A stretch of DNA of 64,000 nt from JAVKSL01 sp050744225. Lineage in GTDB: Bacteria; Actinomycetota; Acidimicrobiia; Acidimicrobiales; JAJPHD01. The notes beneath the pieces are model-generated. The model searched no databases, had not been told where the DNA came from, and saw nothing but the letters and a program-made list of their open reading frames with translations. A program made the translations under genes and the position numbers. Below are positions 1 to 8,429 of this stretch, in pieces; the first letter of the stretch is position 1, and the number at the start of each line of letters is the position of its first letter. The stretch spans positions 5,365 to 69,364 of the forward strand of contig JBOGGT010000134.1 in NCBI GenBank assembly GCA_050744225.1, written 5' to 3'.

Positions 1-176
1 CCCACCGCGGCGGTGACTTCGCTGAGCAGCTGCGAGATCGACAGGCTGGAGACTACGGGAACAGAGGCTGAAGAGGGGGCGGCCTCGGCGATGAGGATAC
101 CCAAGCCACCTGCGGCAAGCGTGGAAGCTGCTACGGCGCTGATGCCTGCTCTACGAAACAGCGTACGTGCGTTCAC
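1..176 (-). CDS. Secreted protein, N-terminal part only (gene runs off the window)
   Basis: Reading leftward from a GTG at 176, the frame stays open to the window edge (58 codons). The first ~35 residues look like a signal peptide: an N-terminal Arg pair (LFRRAG), a hydrophobic Ala/Gly/Leu core and an Ala-rich cleavage region, followed by a Ser/Val-rich start of a mature protein. A purine-rich AGAAAGGA lies just upstream of the GTG as ribosome binding site. The catalytic or binding part lies outside the window, so no function can be given. By composition and the genomic setting a cell-wall or surface protein is possible, but that is inference. Confidence 0.6.
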   Translation of the reverse strand, partial: MNARTLFRRAGISAVAASTLAAGGLGILIAEAAPSSASVPVVSSLSISQLLSEVTAAV

Positions 177-481
177 TGACTTCCTTTCTGTTGGGGGGAG
201 CGGTCGGGGTCAGGTGACCTCGGCCAAATGGGGAATACGCCCCGGTTTGGGGAAAAGGATTTTGGTTCCGGTTCCGCCGATCACACCAATTCGCTAAATG
301 AGTGCTAGATCCAAGCCCAGCCAAAGAACCACATGGCCCTACCCTCCTTTTTCGAGTCGATCCAACAAGAATGGATGTCCAGTTGCTCCCTAATTGTCCC
401 GTTTACCCCGCTTGGTGTCTATGAGTCGAAAGGTCGACTTGACTGGTCCTTTGGAACTGGCGCCGGCGAGCCCTGGACTCC
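177..481. other. Intergenic region between divergent genes; no gene seen
   Basis: About 300 bases lie between the leftward secreted protein and the rightward histidine kinase. No open frame with credible coding character is seen on either strand. It must hold the promoters of both divergent genes; only the kinase's -10-like box at its right end is recognisable. Confidence 0.5.
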
Positions 482-487
482 TACACT
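482..487 (+). promoter_or_regulatory. -10-like box (TACACT) of the histidine kinase gene
   Basis: TACACT ends 6 nt before the GTG start at 494, with no Shine-Dalgarno sequence between. This spacing places the transcription start at or next to the start codon, as in leaderless actinobacterial mRNAs. Inference from sequence only. Confidence 0.45.
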
Positions 488-493
488 GAGTCC

Positions 494-1810
494 GTGTCCA
501 TCGAAAAGTTGAGTGCGTCAGCAACAGGGAAGCTTTCGACCTACTTGGATGTCGCCCTGGGCCTGGGCTTCTTCGCCGTTGGCGTGAGCTGGCTGGGGAC
601 AACGACCCCGGGTGTCGCAGCGACCCACCAGCCATACGCCCTCGGCGTCCTCCTGGTAGCCCTGCTGACCCTCCCGCTCGTGGCCCGGCGCCGCCTCCCC
701 CTGCTTGTCCTGCTGATGACTATGGCCGCGACGGTCCCTTACGCGATCTTCAAATTCCCCCCCGGTCCCATCGACCTGGTGGAACTGATAGCGATCTACA
801 CCGTGGCGGTGCACCGGCCCCCGAGGGTGCTGGGCATCGGGTGGGTGATCGTGCTCGCCACCCTCGGGATGCTTTGGGCGACGAATCCGCTCTGGGATGC
901 CGGCGCTGCCGAGTACGGGGCGGTAAGCGTCCTGTTCGGCCTGTTCACGGTGGCCGGGCTCCACCAACGGTCGCGCCTGCGGATGATGGCCACCCAGGCC
1001 GACCGAGACGCCGAGATCGAGCAGGCCCGGGAGGATCAGGCCGTGGCCGAGGCCCGGGTTGCCATCGCACAGGAGCTGCACGACGCGGTGGGCCACGCCC
1101 AGACGGTGGCGCTGCTCCAAGCGGGTATCGCCAGGATGACCTTTGACAGCGACCCGGTCCGGTCGCGGCGGGCGCTGGAGGTAGTCGAGGACCGCAGCCG
1201 CGCAACGCTCGAAGAGATGCAGCTGCTGGTCAACTCCCTGCGCAACAGCGGTGATGCCGATTCTCGGTCTCCGCTGCCCACCCTCTCCGACCTCGACGCC
1301 CTGGTGGCCCAGAGCACCGCCCTCGGGCTCGAAGTGAGCCTCAACAGGGGGGGCACGTACCGCAAGCTGCCTGCTCCGGTGGAGGTATCGGCATACCGGA
1401 TCATCCAAGAAGCACTCACAAACGTTGCAAAGCACGCCAACGCGGAGCGCGTCGAGGTGGACCTGTGCTACCGGGACAGAGAGCTATTTATCGAGGTGCG
1501 CGACGACGGTGTGCCGCTGCCACGGGGCGCGGGCTCGTCGATCGCCGAGCTGGTCCGCCTCCGGCGACATGAACCGGACAGGACCAGGCTGAACGGCGGG
1601 AAGGGCATTCTCGGGATGCGGGAACGCGTATCTGCCCTCGGCGGGTCGCTGGCAGCCGGTCTGCGCCGCCAGGGTGGGTTCGCGGTCACTGCGTGGATAC
1701 CGATACCTGAGATGGCTTCCACCTTCGATACCGTCCAGCCGGAATCGGTGGCAACCCCTCCCTTGCGACTGGTCGAAGCCAAACCGGCGGAGCAGAGCCA
1801 GGCCAGTTGA
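494..1810 (+). CDS. NarL-type sensor histidine kinase (438 aa)
   Basis: Membrane sensor kinase that should autophosphorylate and pass phosphate to the response regulator encoded next. Hydrophobic segments at about residues 20-35, 48-62, 68-85, 95-107, 112-130 and 140-155 form a multi-pass sensor region. A short coiled linker (165-188) leads to a HisKA_3 dimerisation domain with the phospho-acceptor in ELHDAVGH (His196). The HATPase domain shows YRIIQEALTNVAKHA (N box), a DDG motif, and a glycine-rich GKGILGMRERV segment. GTG start chosen because a TACACT box lies 6 nt upstream. The stop overlaps the TTG start of the regulator gene, so the two are translationally coupled. The stimulus cannot be deduced. 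Confidence 0.9.
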   Translation: MSIEKLSASATGKLSTYLDVALGLGFFAVGVSWLGTTTPGVAATHQPYALGVLLVALLTLPLVARRRLPLLVLLMTMAATVPYAIFKFPPGPIDLVELIAIYTVAVHRPPRVLGIGWVIVLATLGMLWATNPLWDAGAAEYGAVSVLFGLFTVAGLHQRSRLRMMATQADRDAEIEQAREDQAVAEARVAIAQELHDAVGHAQTVALLQAGIARMTFDSDPVRSRRALEVVEDRSRATLEEMQLLVNSLRNSGDADSRSPLPTLSDLDALVAQSTALGLEVSLNRGGTYRKLPAPVEVSAYRIIQEALTNVAKHANAERVEVDLCYRDRELFIEVRDDGVPLPRGAGSSIAELVRLRRHEPDRTRLNGGKGILGMRERVSALGGSLAAGLRRQGGFAVTAWIPIPEMASTFDTVQPESVATPPLRLVEAKPAEQSQAS

Positions 1811-2535
1811 GCCCCGCCGGTACCGCGACGACGGTCGTGGTCGTCGAGGACGAACCCCTGCTGAGGGCGGGCCTGAGCGGGCTGCTGGGCGCCGAGGGCC
1901 ACCTCCGGGTGGTGGGCGAGGCAGCCGACGGTCGCGAGGCGATCGCGGTCATCCGCGAGACCCGACCGGATGTCGCCCTGCTCGACATCCGGATGCCGCT
2001 CCTGGACGGGATAGCGGTCACGCGGACGGTGACCGCCGAGGCGGGAGGCCCGCGGGTGCTGCTACTCACCACCTTCGCCTCGGAGGAGTCGATGATGGAG
2101 GGCCTCAGCGCCGGCGCCAGCGGCTTCTTGCTCAAGAGCGCCTCACCCGAGCAGGTGATCGCCGCGATCCACGCGGTCGCCGCCGGCGAGTCGGTGGTTG
2201 CGCCCAGCATGACCAGATCGCTGATCGATCGAGCGGTGCTCCGCCAGGGGCGGGTCGGCGACGCGCAGACAGGCACCACCCACTTTCCAGACCCACCGCA
2301 GCCCGCCGCACAGGCCCGACCCTTACAGGCGCTACCCGGCCTCAGCCCGAGGGAGACCGAGGTCCTCGTACTCATTGCTCAAGGGCGTTCCGACAAGGCA
2401 ATCGCCCGCACCCTGGGCGTCGCCCTCCCGACGGTCAAGTCTCACGTCCACCGGGTCTTGTACAAGCTGGATGTCAACAGCCGGGTGCAAGCCGCCCTGG
2501 CGGCCAGGGACGCGGGCCTGGTCGGACCGCGCTGA
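1807..2535 (+). CDS. NarL/LuxR-family response regulator (242 aa)
   Basis: DNA-binding partner of the upstream kinase. The receiver domain (about residues 9-125) has the acidic pair in VVEDEP, the phospho-acceptor Asp60 in LLDIRMP and the conserved Lys in GFLLKSA. A variable, Gln/Pro-rich linker (about 145-170) precedes a LuxR-type helix-turn-helix (about 175-235) with LSPRETEVL, the recognition helix region TVKSHVHRVLYKL and a terminal dimerisation-type helix. The TTG start overlaps the kinase stop (TTGA), which argues for coupling and for a single operon. Its targets are unknown; the immediately downstream small membrane protein has its own promoter-like box. Confidence 0.9.
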   Translation: MSPAGTATTVVVVEDEPLLRAGLSGLLGAEGHLRVVGEAADGREAIAVIRETRPDVALLDIRMPLLDGIAVTRTVTAEAGGPRVLLLTTFASEESMMEGLSAGASGFLLKSASPEQVIAAIHAVAAGESVVAPSMTRSLIDRAVLRQGRVGDAQTGTTHFPDPPQPAAQARPLQALPGLSPRETEVLVLIAQGRSDKAIARTLGVALPTVKSHVHRVLYKLDVNSRVQAALAARDAGLVGPR

Positions 2536-2551
2536 GCGCGCTGTGCGAGCT

Positions 2552-2557
2552 TATACT
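2552..2557 (+). promoter_or_regulatory. -10-like box (TATACT) upstream of small membrane protein
   Basis: TATACT ends 8 nt before the ATG at 2566. The spacing fits a leaderless transcript starting at that ATG and favours it over the in-frame GTG at 2560. Confidence 0.45.
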
Positions 2558-2565
2558 GGGTGGCC

Positions 2566-2841
2566 ATGAGGGTGCGGCGGATGGTGATCGGCGTGGTTAC
2601 AGCCGGAGCGGGGGTTGGGTTGGCCAAGGGCGTCCGGCTGTGGCGCCTCCACCAGGGTCCCGAGCCGGCCATCCGCCCAGGGGACTGGCCACCGGTGCCG
2701 AGCCCGGCGGGGGGCGGGTCGGTGCCGAGCCCGGCGGGGGACTGGCCACCGGTGCCGAGCCCGGCCGGCTCGGGAGGCCACCAGCAGAGCCCGGCGGGGG
2801 GGGCGGCCGACGGGAGTGGGCACGATGGGGCGGCGGGATGA
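2566..2841 (+). CDS. Small membrane protein with proline-rich tandem repeat (91 aa)
   Basis: Not a family I recognise. The N-terminus is basic (RVRR) and followed by one short hydrophobic segment (about residues 6-22). The rest is built from an imperfect repeat containing GDWPPVPSPAG, present two to three times, ending in a Gly/Ala-rich tail. The stop codon overlaps the ATG of the next gene as ATGA, so translation is probably coupled; this is the best evidence that the frame is real. The repeat belongs to the in-frame tandem repeats seen in many genes here. A role as membrane anchor or partner of the following zinc-ribbon protein is only a guess. Confidence 0.5.
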   Translation: MRVRRMVIGVVTAGAGVGLAKGVRLWRLHQGPEPAIRPGDWPPVPSPAGGGSVPSPAGDWPPVPSPAGSGGHQQSPAGGAADGSGHDGAAG

Positions 2842-3167
2842 GCCAAATTATTCAAAAAGGGTACCGCTGCAGGGCCTGCGGGAACCGAACCCGCTTCGAC
2901 GTGACCGTCACCAGCCGGATCCGGGCGTTCTACCACTACAGCCTGGGTGGCGAGCTGGCGCTCGAGGACCCCGAGGTGCTGGCCGAGACCGTCGAGTCGG
3001 TGGTCTGCCGGTGGTGCGGAAACGGATCCGCGGTAGAAGCCCTCTCAGGCGATGCTGACCGCGTGGACCTCGGAGATGCCGGCTTCGGCGGCGATGCGGC
3101 TCCGGACCTCGGGGCCGACGGCCGCGTCGGTGGTGAGCACCATGAGAGCGGTGCTGCCGTCGGATGA
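2838..3167 (+). CDS. Small zinc-ribbon protein (109 aa), 3' end overlaps serA
   Basis: Two CxxC pairs (CRACG near residue 11 and CRWCG near residue 60) are spaced as in a zinc ribbon, separated by a compact segment with an aromatic FYHYSLGG stretch. The ATG lies in an ATGA overlap with the preceding gene. The part resembling a natural protein ends about residue 70, near where serA ends on the other strand; the last ~40 residues are read antisense to the serA 3' end and are Gly/Asp-rich, so they look like a read-through tail. Family not identified; a nucleic-acid or protein-binding role is possible for zinc ribbons in general. Confidence 0.55.
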   Translation: MSQIIQKGYRCRACGNRTRFDVTVTSRIRAFYHYSLGGELALEDPEVLAETVESVVCRWCGNGSAVEALSGDADRVDLGDAGFGGDAAPDLGADGRVGGEHHESGAAVG

Positions 3168-4613
3168 CGGGTCCACGGCCATGTTGGCGATGTTGAGCCC
3201 CGCGTCGCCCAGCGCAGTCCCGATCAGGCCCACCTTGCCCGGGCGGTCCTCGTAGACCACCACCAGCATGTGGGCAGCCGGGCGCACCTCCACCATGTGG
3301 TCGTCCACCATCACGATTCGGGGCTCTGAGGCCAAGCCCGCCAGGGTCCCCGCCACCGAGTGGCCTCCGCCCCGCAGGGTGATCTGGTTGACGTAGTGGC
3401 GGGTGGTGGAGGTGGTGGTCTCTCTGATCTCCAGGCCCCGCTCCGCGGCCAGCTGGGGGGCGTTGACGTAGCTGACCGGCTCCTCGGTGCCGGCGCCGAA
3501 GAGTCCCTTGAGCACCGACAGGGTGAGGATGCGGGTGTCCACGGATGCCAGGCCCCCCTGGTACTCGATCCCAAGGCCCTCGGGCAGGCCGGCGCACACC
3601 GACGCCAGGAACCGCCCGAGCCGCTCTGCCAGCGGGAGGAACGGCCGCACGGTCTCGGACGCCTCCGCCGCGGCCACGTTGACCGCGAAGGGCACGAACT
3701 CCCCCGCCAGCGCCAAGTTGACCTGCTCGGCGATTGTGACCCCCGCCTTGTCCTGCGCCTCGATGGTGCTGGCGCCCAGGTGCGGGGTGACCACCACCGA
3801 GTCCAGCTCGAACAGCGGCGACTCGGTGGTCGGCTCGGCGGCGAACACGTCCAGGCCGGCCCCTCCGACGCGACCGTCGCGGATTGCCTCGGCCAGCGCG
3901 GCCTCGTCCACGATGCCGCCGCGGGCGGTGTTTATGATCCTCAGGCCGGGCCGCGCCATCGCCAGCAGCTCCTTGCCGATCAGCCCCAGGGTCTCCTTCG
4001 TCTTGGGCAGGTGAACAGTCACAAAGTCCGCCACCTGGATGAGGTCCTCCAGGTCCATGAGCTCGACGCCCAGCTGCTTGGCCCGCTCGGGGGCGAGGTA
4101 GGGGTCGTACGCCACCAGGCGCATCCCGAAGGCGCTGGCGCGCTGGGCCACCAGCGTTCCCACCCGGCCCAGGCCGACCACCCCGAGGGTCTTGCCGTGA
4201 AGCTCGACGCCCTCCCAGCGGGAGCGCTCCCACCGGCCCGCAACCAGGGCCGCATGCGCCTGGGGGAGGTTGCGGGCCTGAGCCAGCAGCAGGGCCATGG
4301 CGTGCTCGGCGGCAGAGAGGATGTTGGACTGGGGCGCGTTCACCACCATCACACCCCTCTTGGTGGCCGCGCGGACATCGACGTTATCCAGCCCGATCCC
4401 GGCCCGGCCCACCACCACCAGGTCGGTCCCAGCGCCCAGGGTTTCCTCGGTCACCTGGGTGGCGGAGCGGATCACCAGGGCGTGTGCTCCGCTGACCGCC
4501 TGGATGAGCTCGCCTGCGGTCAGGCCCAACCGGACGTCCACCTGGTGCCCAGCCTGAGCCATCGCGGCCAGGCCCTGCTCCGCGAGCTTCTCAGTGACCA
4601 AGATCCTGGACAT
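3045..4613 (-). CDS. serA: D-3-phosphoglycerate dehydrogenase (522 aa)
   Basis: Catalyses NAD-dependent oxidation of 3-phosphoglycerate to 3-phosphohydroxypyruvate, the first step of serine synthesis in the cytosol. The substrate domain begins MSRILVTEKLAEQG. The NAD-binding domain has GVVGLGRVG, and the catalytic His lies in TPHLGAST; NTARGGIVDEAAL is typical. After about residue 310 come the intervening (ASB) domain found in long actinobacterial-type enzymes and a C-terminal ACT domain (MLVVVYEDRPGKVGLIGT), the usual site of serine feedback. Start chosen at ATG 4613, where homology begins and AAAGG precedes it; an upstream in-frame ATG gives an Arg-rich unlikely extension. Monocistronic by context. 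Confidence 0.95.
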   Translation of the reverse strand: MSRILVTEKLAEQGLAAMAQAGHQVDVRLGLTAGELIQAVSGAHALVIRSATQVTEETLGAGTDLVVVGRAGIGLDNVDVRAATKRGVMVVNAPQSNILSAAEHAMALLLAQARNLPQAHAALVAGRWERSRWEGVELHGKTLGVVGLGRVGTLVAQRASAFGMRLVAYDPYLAPERAKQLGVELMDLEDLIQVADFVTVHLPKTKETLGLIGKELLAMARPGLRIINTARGGIVDEAALAEAIRDGRVGGAGLDVFAAEPTTESPLFELDSVVVTPHLGASTIEAQDKAGVTIAEQVNLALAGEFVPFAVNVAAAEASETVRPFLPLAERLGRFLASVCAGLPEGLGIEYQGGLASVDTRILTLSVLKGLFGAGTEEPVSYVNAPQLAAERGLEIRETTTSTTRHYVNQITLRGGGHSVAGTLAGLASEPRIVMVDDHMVEVRPAAHMLVVVYEDRPGKVGLIGTALGDAGLNIANMAVDPSSDGSTALMVLTTDAAVGPEVRSRIAAEAGISEVHAVSIA

Positions 4614-4695
4614 GGCCTTTGAGCCTAATGGGGGTTGGGGGTCTTGGGCAGTGCTCCTTTGGCCGGACCGGCGAGGCGCTCGGGCCTGGTCGCCC

Positions 4696-4743
4696 TTCAT
4701 GGAGTGATCAGCTGCACTTAACTGCAGCTAATCACTCCATGAA
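4696..4743 (-). terminator. Long palindrome after the Rpf-like gene, terminator-like
   Basis: Arms at 4696-4716 and 4723-4743 are 21 bp, with one mismatch and a 6-nt loop. It lies 26 nt beyond the stop of the leftward hydrolase gene and before serA. There is no T-tract, so it is either a U-less terminator or a dispersed palindromic repeat. Confidence 0.6.
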
Positions 4744-4769
4744 AGCGACACGGCCCTGCCCCGACCCGG

Positions 4770-5753
4770 CTAGAGCCCGAGGGCGGCGGCGCAAGCCGGC
4801 CACTGGCCCCAGCCGCTTTGGGCCTGGAGCTGCATCGCGGCTTGGTCCTGGGTGGTCGGGGACGCGTCGCTTGGAAGCCCCGCGTGTCCGAGCCCGGACC
4901 AGGTGGAGGCGGAGAACTGGTAAGCCCCGTAGAAGCCGTTGCCGGTGTCCGCGCCGTAGTCGCCTCCAGACTCGCACTGACGCAGCTCGGCGAAGTCCCC
5001 ACCGAGGGAACTGTGCGCCACCGGGGGTGGGGTGCTGGCCAACGCGACCACCCCGGTGGGGGTCGGGTTGCCCTGTGGTGCCGGAGCGCCGGGGGCTACC
5101 TCGGCCGCCACCACCGCTGAGGCCATCTGCTGGACCTGGGAGAGGGTGGCCTCTTCGTTGCTCAGGGTCACCTGCAGGCTCTGGTTCGCGGAGGCCAGGC
5201 TGGCTGCCGCGGACTCGGCGCCGCGCAGCTCACTCGCCAGGGCGGCCTTCTGGGTGGTGTAGGTGGCCTTGGCGGTCACATAGGACTGCTCGGTGGCCTG
5301 GACCTGTCCCGCGGTGGCCTGCAGGTCAACCTGGCCTATCTCGTAGGAGCTGGTGTCGCCGCCCAGGACGTCCAGCACCTGACTCGGCGCCGTTCCGATA
5401 TCGACGTAAGCGGCGACCGCCTCGCGCTTGAGCTCAGTCTTCGACTGCGCGATGACCTGCCCGGCCGAGGCCACCATGGCCCGGGCCTTGGCCTTGGCAG
5501 CCTCGAGGGTGTTCACCTTCGCCAGAGCATCCTGGTAGGCCACGTTCAGCTGGTGTACCCGTGCTGAGTCCGCCGTGATCTGGGCCGCCAGTGCCGCCAC
5601 CCTGCTGCTGCCCGTCTGCGCCGACGCAGCCGGGATCGGCAGGACGGTCAGCTGGGTCAGCCCAGCCACCACCAGGACGGCAAGCACCGACAGACGACTC
5701 CTGGCGACCCTGCCCCCAGCGCCAGCCCGAGATCTCCCCCCTGCAAGGTGCAC
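4770..5753 (-). CDS. Secreted Rpf-like transglycosylase with coiled-coil (327 aa)
   Basis: Predicted extracellular peptidoglycan hydrolase. A signal peptide covers about residues 1-45 (SVLAVLVVAGL core, PAASAQ cleavage region). A helical, Ala/Gln-rich coiled-coil region follows (about 50-210), of the kind that holds NlpC- or Rpf-type hydrolases. The C-terminal domain matches resuscitation-promoting factor / transglycosylase-like folds: LRQCESGGDYGADTGNG with the likely catalytic Glu261, then FYGAYQFSASTW, and the paired cysteines 260 and 321. GTG start with a TATCAT box and GAGGG upstream. Known family members cleave the glycan strand and can promote exit from dormancy; the latter is not shown here. 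Confidence 0.88.
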   Translation of the reverse strand: MHLAGGRSRAGAGGRVARSRLSVLAVLVVAGLTQLTVLPIPAASAQTGSSRVAALAAQITADSARVHQLNVAYQDALAKVNTLEAAKAKARAMVASAGQVIAQSKTELKREAVAAYVDIGTAPSQVLDVLGGDTSSYEIGQVDLQATAGQVQATEQSYVTAKATYTTQKAALASELRGAESAAASLASANQSLQVTLSNEEATLSQVQQMASAVVAAEVAPGAPAPQGNPTPTGVVALASTPPPVAHSSLGGDFAELRQCESGGDYGADTGNGFYGAYQFSASTWSGLGHAGLPSDASPTTQDQAAMQLQAQSGWGQWPACAAALGL

Positions 5754-5879
5754 AACGCCCTCGATGATAGACCCTCTGGGGGATCTTCGCCAAAATTGAC
5801 CGACTCCGCCCTTTAGCCAGCGGATATACCCGCCGGATGGCGGAAAGACCTCGGCGGAAAGACCCCCGCGGAGAGGCCT

Positions 5880-6899
5880 TTAGGCGATGGCCGACGCGAA
5901 GGAGAGGTTGAAAGGTGTCGCCCCGGATACCGGGAGATGTACCGCCGCTCCGTCCAGCGACACCTGGACATTTCCTGGGTCCCCGAGCCGGACCCAAATC
6001 GAGCCCCTTGCCTTGAGGGTCTTGGCGACGCCTGCCTGAAGGACACCTTGGTAGAGGGTGGTGAAACTGGTCGCACTGGGCTTGGCCTCGACCCAGCATG
6101 GCCCGGTGACCATCAGTGCCAGGGTCAACTTCGACGACGACACCTGGTACGTCGCGCTCCCCGACCCGGTGGACAGCTGGGTAACAGTGGTCTGGGTGGC
6201 GGCGGATGGCGGTGTGGAAGGTACCGAGGTCTGCGAACCTGGGCTCTTGGCCGCCAACGAGGCATGGGGGGAATGAACCGAGACGGATGGGGACCCGCTC
6301 AGGCCAAACCCGACGCCGAACCCGACCCCAAGCCCGATCACAGCCAACCCAGCGGCCACCGCCCCCAACGTCTTGTACCGCCGCCCGCTACTTGACCTCG
6401 GCCGGGCGAAGCCGGTCGGGGCTAAGGGCCTCGGGACCAGGGGACTCGACGGGCCGGTCGGGCCGATCGGGGCGAGGCGGGGCGGGCTTGTAGCCCCGCC
6501 GGACAACGAACCCGCGGGCGGGGGCGGCGCCGAAACCGGACCAATCCACACGATGCCAGTGTCGGCTAGCGGTAACCGCGACGCCAGCACCGCTGGTCTT
6601 GGGGCCGGAACCTGGCGACCCGCCACGAGGCCCGACTCAGCGCCCCTCCCGAACAAGTGTGCCCCTTCGGCCGGGTCCTGCGATTCCGGGTCCTGCGATT
6701 CCGGGTCCTGCGATTCGAGGGCTTCGACCGGCGGCACCACACCGTCCTTGCTGCGCTCCGCCATGCTCGCCAGCACCGCCATCGTCGCCCCGTGACTGTT
6801 CACGGACCCTCCCACCCGGCGCCAGGGCCGGCGCACCAGGAGCGCTGGCACGCCGAAGACCACCACCACCAAGGCGACGATGATAAAAAAGCTCGCCAT
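5880..6899 (-). CDS. Membrane protein with RodZ C-terminal (DUF4115-like) domain (339 aa)
   Basis: N-terminal membrane segment (residues 1-20), a long low-complexity cytoplasmic stretch containing a three-fold ESQDP pentapeptide repeat (15 bp per unit), a second membrane segment about residues 175-200 (GAVAAGLAVIGLGVGFG), and an extracytoplasmic C-terminal domain (about 245-339). That domain (GPCWVEAKPSATSF, TLKARGSIWVRLGDPG, VQVSLDGAAVHLP) matches the DUF4115 beta-domain found at the C-terminus of the cell-shape protein RodZ. The RodZ helix-turn-helix is absent. A wall- or shape-related role is suggested by the domain and by its position next to the Rpf-like gene, but is inference. Confidence 0.6.
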   Translation of the reverse strand: MASFFIIVALVVVVFGVPALLVRRPWRRVGGSVNSHGATMAVLASMAERSKDGVVPPVEALESQDPESQDPESQDPAEGAHLFGRGAESGLVAGRQVPAPRPAVLASRLPLADTGIVWIGPVSAPPPPAGSLSGGATSPPRLAPIGPTGPSSPLVPRPLAPTGFARPRSSSGRRYKTLGAVAAGLAVIGLGVGFGVGFGLSGSPSVSVHSPHASLAAKSPGSQTSVPSTPPSAATQTTVTQLSTGSGSATYQVSSSKLTLALMVTGPCWVEAKPSATSFTTLYQGVLQAGVAKTLKARGSIWVRLGDPGNVQVSLDGAAVHLPVSGATPFNLSFASAIA

Positions 6900-7027
6900 C
6901 CTTCGCTAAGCCTCTCTTCTGCTCCTCACTTCTGAGCTGTACCTACCCATTCAAGCGAACTTTGGACCTCTTTTGTCGTCGCCCAACAGACCCTGGGCCC
7001 CAACAGACCCTGGGCCCCGACAGGCTC

Positions 7028-7579
7028 CTAGGTCCGCAGGCCACACACGGGGCGTCGCCCCGCCGGGATAGACCCCCGAGCCGGGTTGGCCCGGTCCCGC
7101 GCCGAGACTACCGGGGCACTCACCCCCCAGTCCGCCCCCACCTCGGGGTCGTCCCAGGCCACACCCAGCTCATCCGCCGGGTTGTAGTAACCGTCGACCA
7201 GGTAGGTGAGCGTCATGTCCGTGAGGGCCACGAAACCATGGGCCACGCCGGGCGGGATGAACACCCCCAGCTCGTGGATATCGCCGATCTCCACCACCAG
7301 CGTGGCACCGTCGGTGGGCGACCCGACCCGCAGGTCGTGCAGCACCACCCGCGCCCTGCCCCAGGGCACGTACCAGTAATCGGCCTGGTGCAGGTGGTAG
7401 TGCAGCCCGACCAGCGCCCCGGCCTCCTTGTCCGACCGGCTCGCCTGCACCATCTCCCGGCCCAGCGGGAACCACGACCGGCGGTAGGTCTCCACGAACC
7501 GGCCCCGTTCGTCGGCGTGCACGGTGGGAGCGACCACCATCACATCGGCAATTACTTCCGAGGCTGTGATGGTCGTCAC
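7028..7579 (-). CDS. RmlC-like dTDP-sugar epimerase family protein (183 aa)
   Basis: Cupin fold protein of the dTDP-4-dehydrorhamnose 3,5-epimerase family. Conserved features: DERGRFVE near residue 20, the substrate-pocket GLHYHLHQADYW, FIPPGVAHGF, and YLVDGYYNPADELGVAWDDP. In RmlC the first pocket normally reads GLHYQ, so the extra His is a variation and another sugar substrate or activity is possible. The 11-nt gap after the upstream deacetylase gene holds GAGGAGG, so it is the last gene of a four-gene operon (flavin reductase, flippase-like, deacetylase, epimerase). GTG start. Expected role: making or altering a surface-glycan sugar. Confidence 0.8.
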   Translation of the reverse strand: MTTITASEVIADVMVVAPTVHADERGRFVETYRRSWFPLGREMVQASRSDKEAGALVGLHYHLHQADYWYVPWGRARVVLHDLRVGSPTDGATLVVEIGDIHELGVFIPPGVAHGFVALTDMTLTYLVDGYYNPADELGVAWDDPEVGADWGVSAPVVSARDRANPARGSIPAGRRPVCGLRT

Positions 7580-7590
7580 GCCTCCTCACG

Positions 7591-8412
7591 CTAGTCCGAA
7601 ATTGCGGCCTCCATCAGGGCGATGTAATCCTCCAACGCTGCCGCGATAAAAGCCTCTGCGTGCCCCCGCCCCATGAGCCCATGGATCGAGCGCCAGCGGG
7701 CCAGACCCAGGGCCGCGCTCACGTCGAAGGCCAGGTGGGCGGTGACGTGCGCCTCCAGGGCCCGGCGCTTGCGGTCGAGCACCTCCGAGATATCCACTAT
7801 GCGGTTGGCGGGCAGGGGGGTCCAGGTCTCGTAGCCCCAGACCTCCAGGTTCCCCGGCGCTCCCGCCCGGGCGAGTGCGGCGCTGAGTGCCCGGTGGTCA
7901 GGGTGGTCGTCCAGCCACCAGGGCAGGAACACCACCTCCGGCGCCAGCTCGGCCACCAGGGAGCTGATCGCCGCCGCCAGCGCCGGCACCTGATCGGTGA
8001 GGCCCCCGTCCGCCAGCCCCAAGAAGCGCGGCGAGCCAGCCCCGATCACCCGGCACGCCGCCTCCGCCTCACCCCTGCGCAGGGCGCCGGTCTCCGCCCT
8101 GCTGAGCGCGGACCCACGCGTGGCCTCCCCGTCGGTGGCGAACACCACCCGCACCTCTGCCCCGGCGTCGGCCAGCAACGCCAGGGTGCCCGCTGCTCCC
8201 ACGCTCTCGTCGTCGGGGTGCGCCGCCAGCACCAGCACCCTGGCGAACGCCGGCCGGCCCACCACCGGCCCGGGTCCGGCCAGCGAACGCAGGCTGAGCA
8301 GCACCGGCCAGGCCCCCTCCGGCACCACCGGCTTGGCCCGTGCGATCGCCCGCGCCACCACCCCCCTGGCGGCAACCGCGGGACGGGAGTGGGCACGGCG
8401 GGTGAGGAACAC
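7591..8412 (-). CDS. LmbE/PIG-L family N-acetyl-sugar deacetylase (273 aa)
   Basis: Zinc-dependent deacetylase fold. The metal-binding AHPDDE motif is at about residues 69-74 and the third ligand is in HPDHRAL (about residue 165). An Arg/Ala-rich N-terminus precedes the domain. The C-terminal region carries no extra recognisable domain. Family members remove acetyl groups from GlcNAc-containing small molecules, glycolipids or mycothiol intermediates; the neighbourhood (flippase-like membrane protein upstream, RmlC-like epimerase downstream) favours a surface glycan or glycolipid. It is distinct from the Mca-type protein elsewhere in this window. GTG start, 17 nt after the upstream stop. Confidence 0.85.
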   Translation of the reverse strand: MFLTRRAHSRPAVAARGVVARAIARAKPVVPEGAWPVLLSLRSLAGPGPVVGRPAFARVLVLAAHPDDESVGAAGTLALLADAGAEVRVVFATDGEATRGSALSRAETGALRRGEAEAACRVIGAGSPRFLGLADGGLTDQVPALAAAISSLVAELAPEVVFLPWWLDDHPDHRALSAALARAGAPGNLEVWGYETWTPLPANRIVDISEVLDRKRRALEAHVTAHLAFDVSAALGLARWRSIHGLMGRGHAEAFIAAALEDYIALMEAAISD

Positions 8413-8429
8413 GGGGGAAGATTACTTAA

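Noticed and set aside
1674..2837. Long plus-strand frame before the zinc-ribbon start
   Set aside because: Only the part from ATG 2838 has protein-like composition; the rest is an Arg-rich shadow of the kinase and regulator genes.
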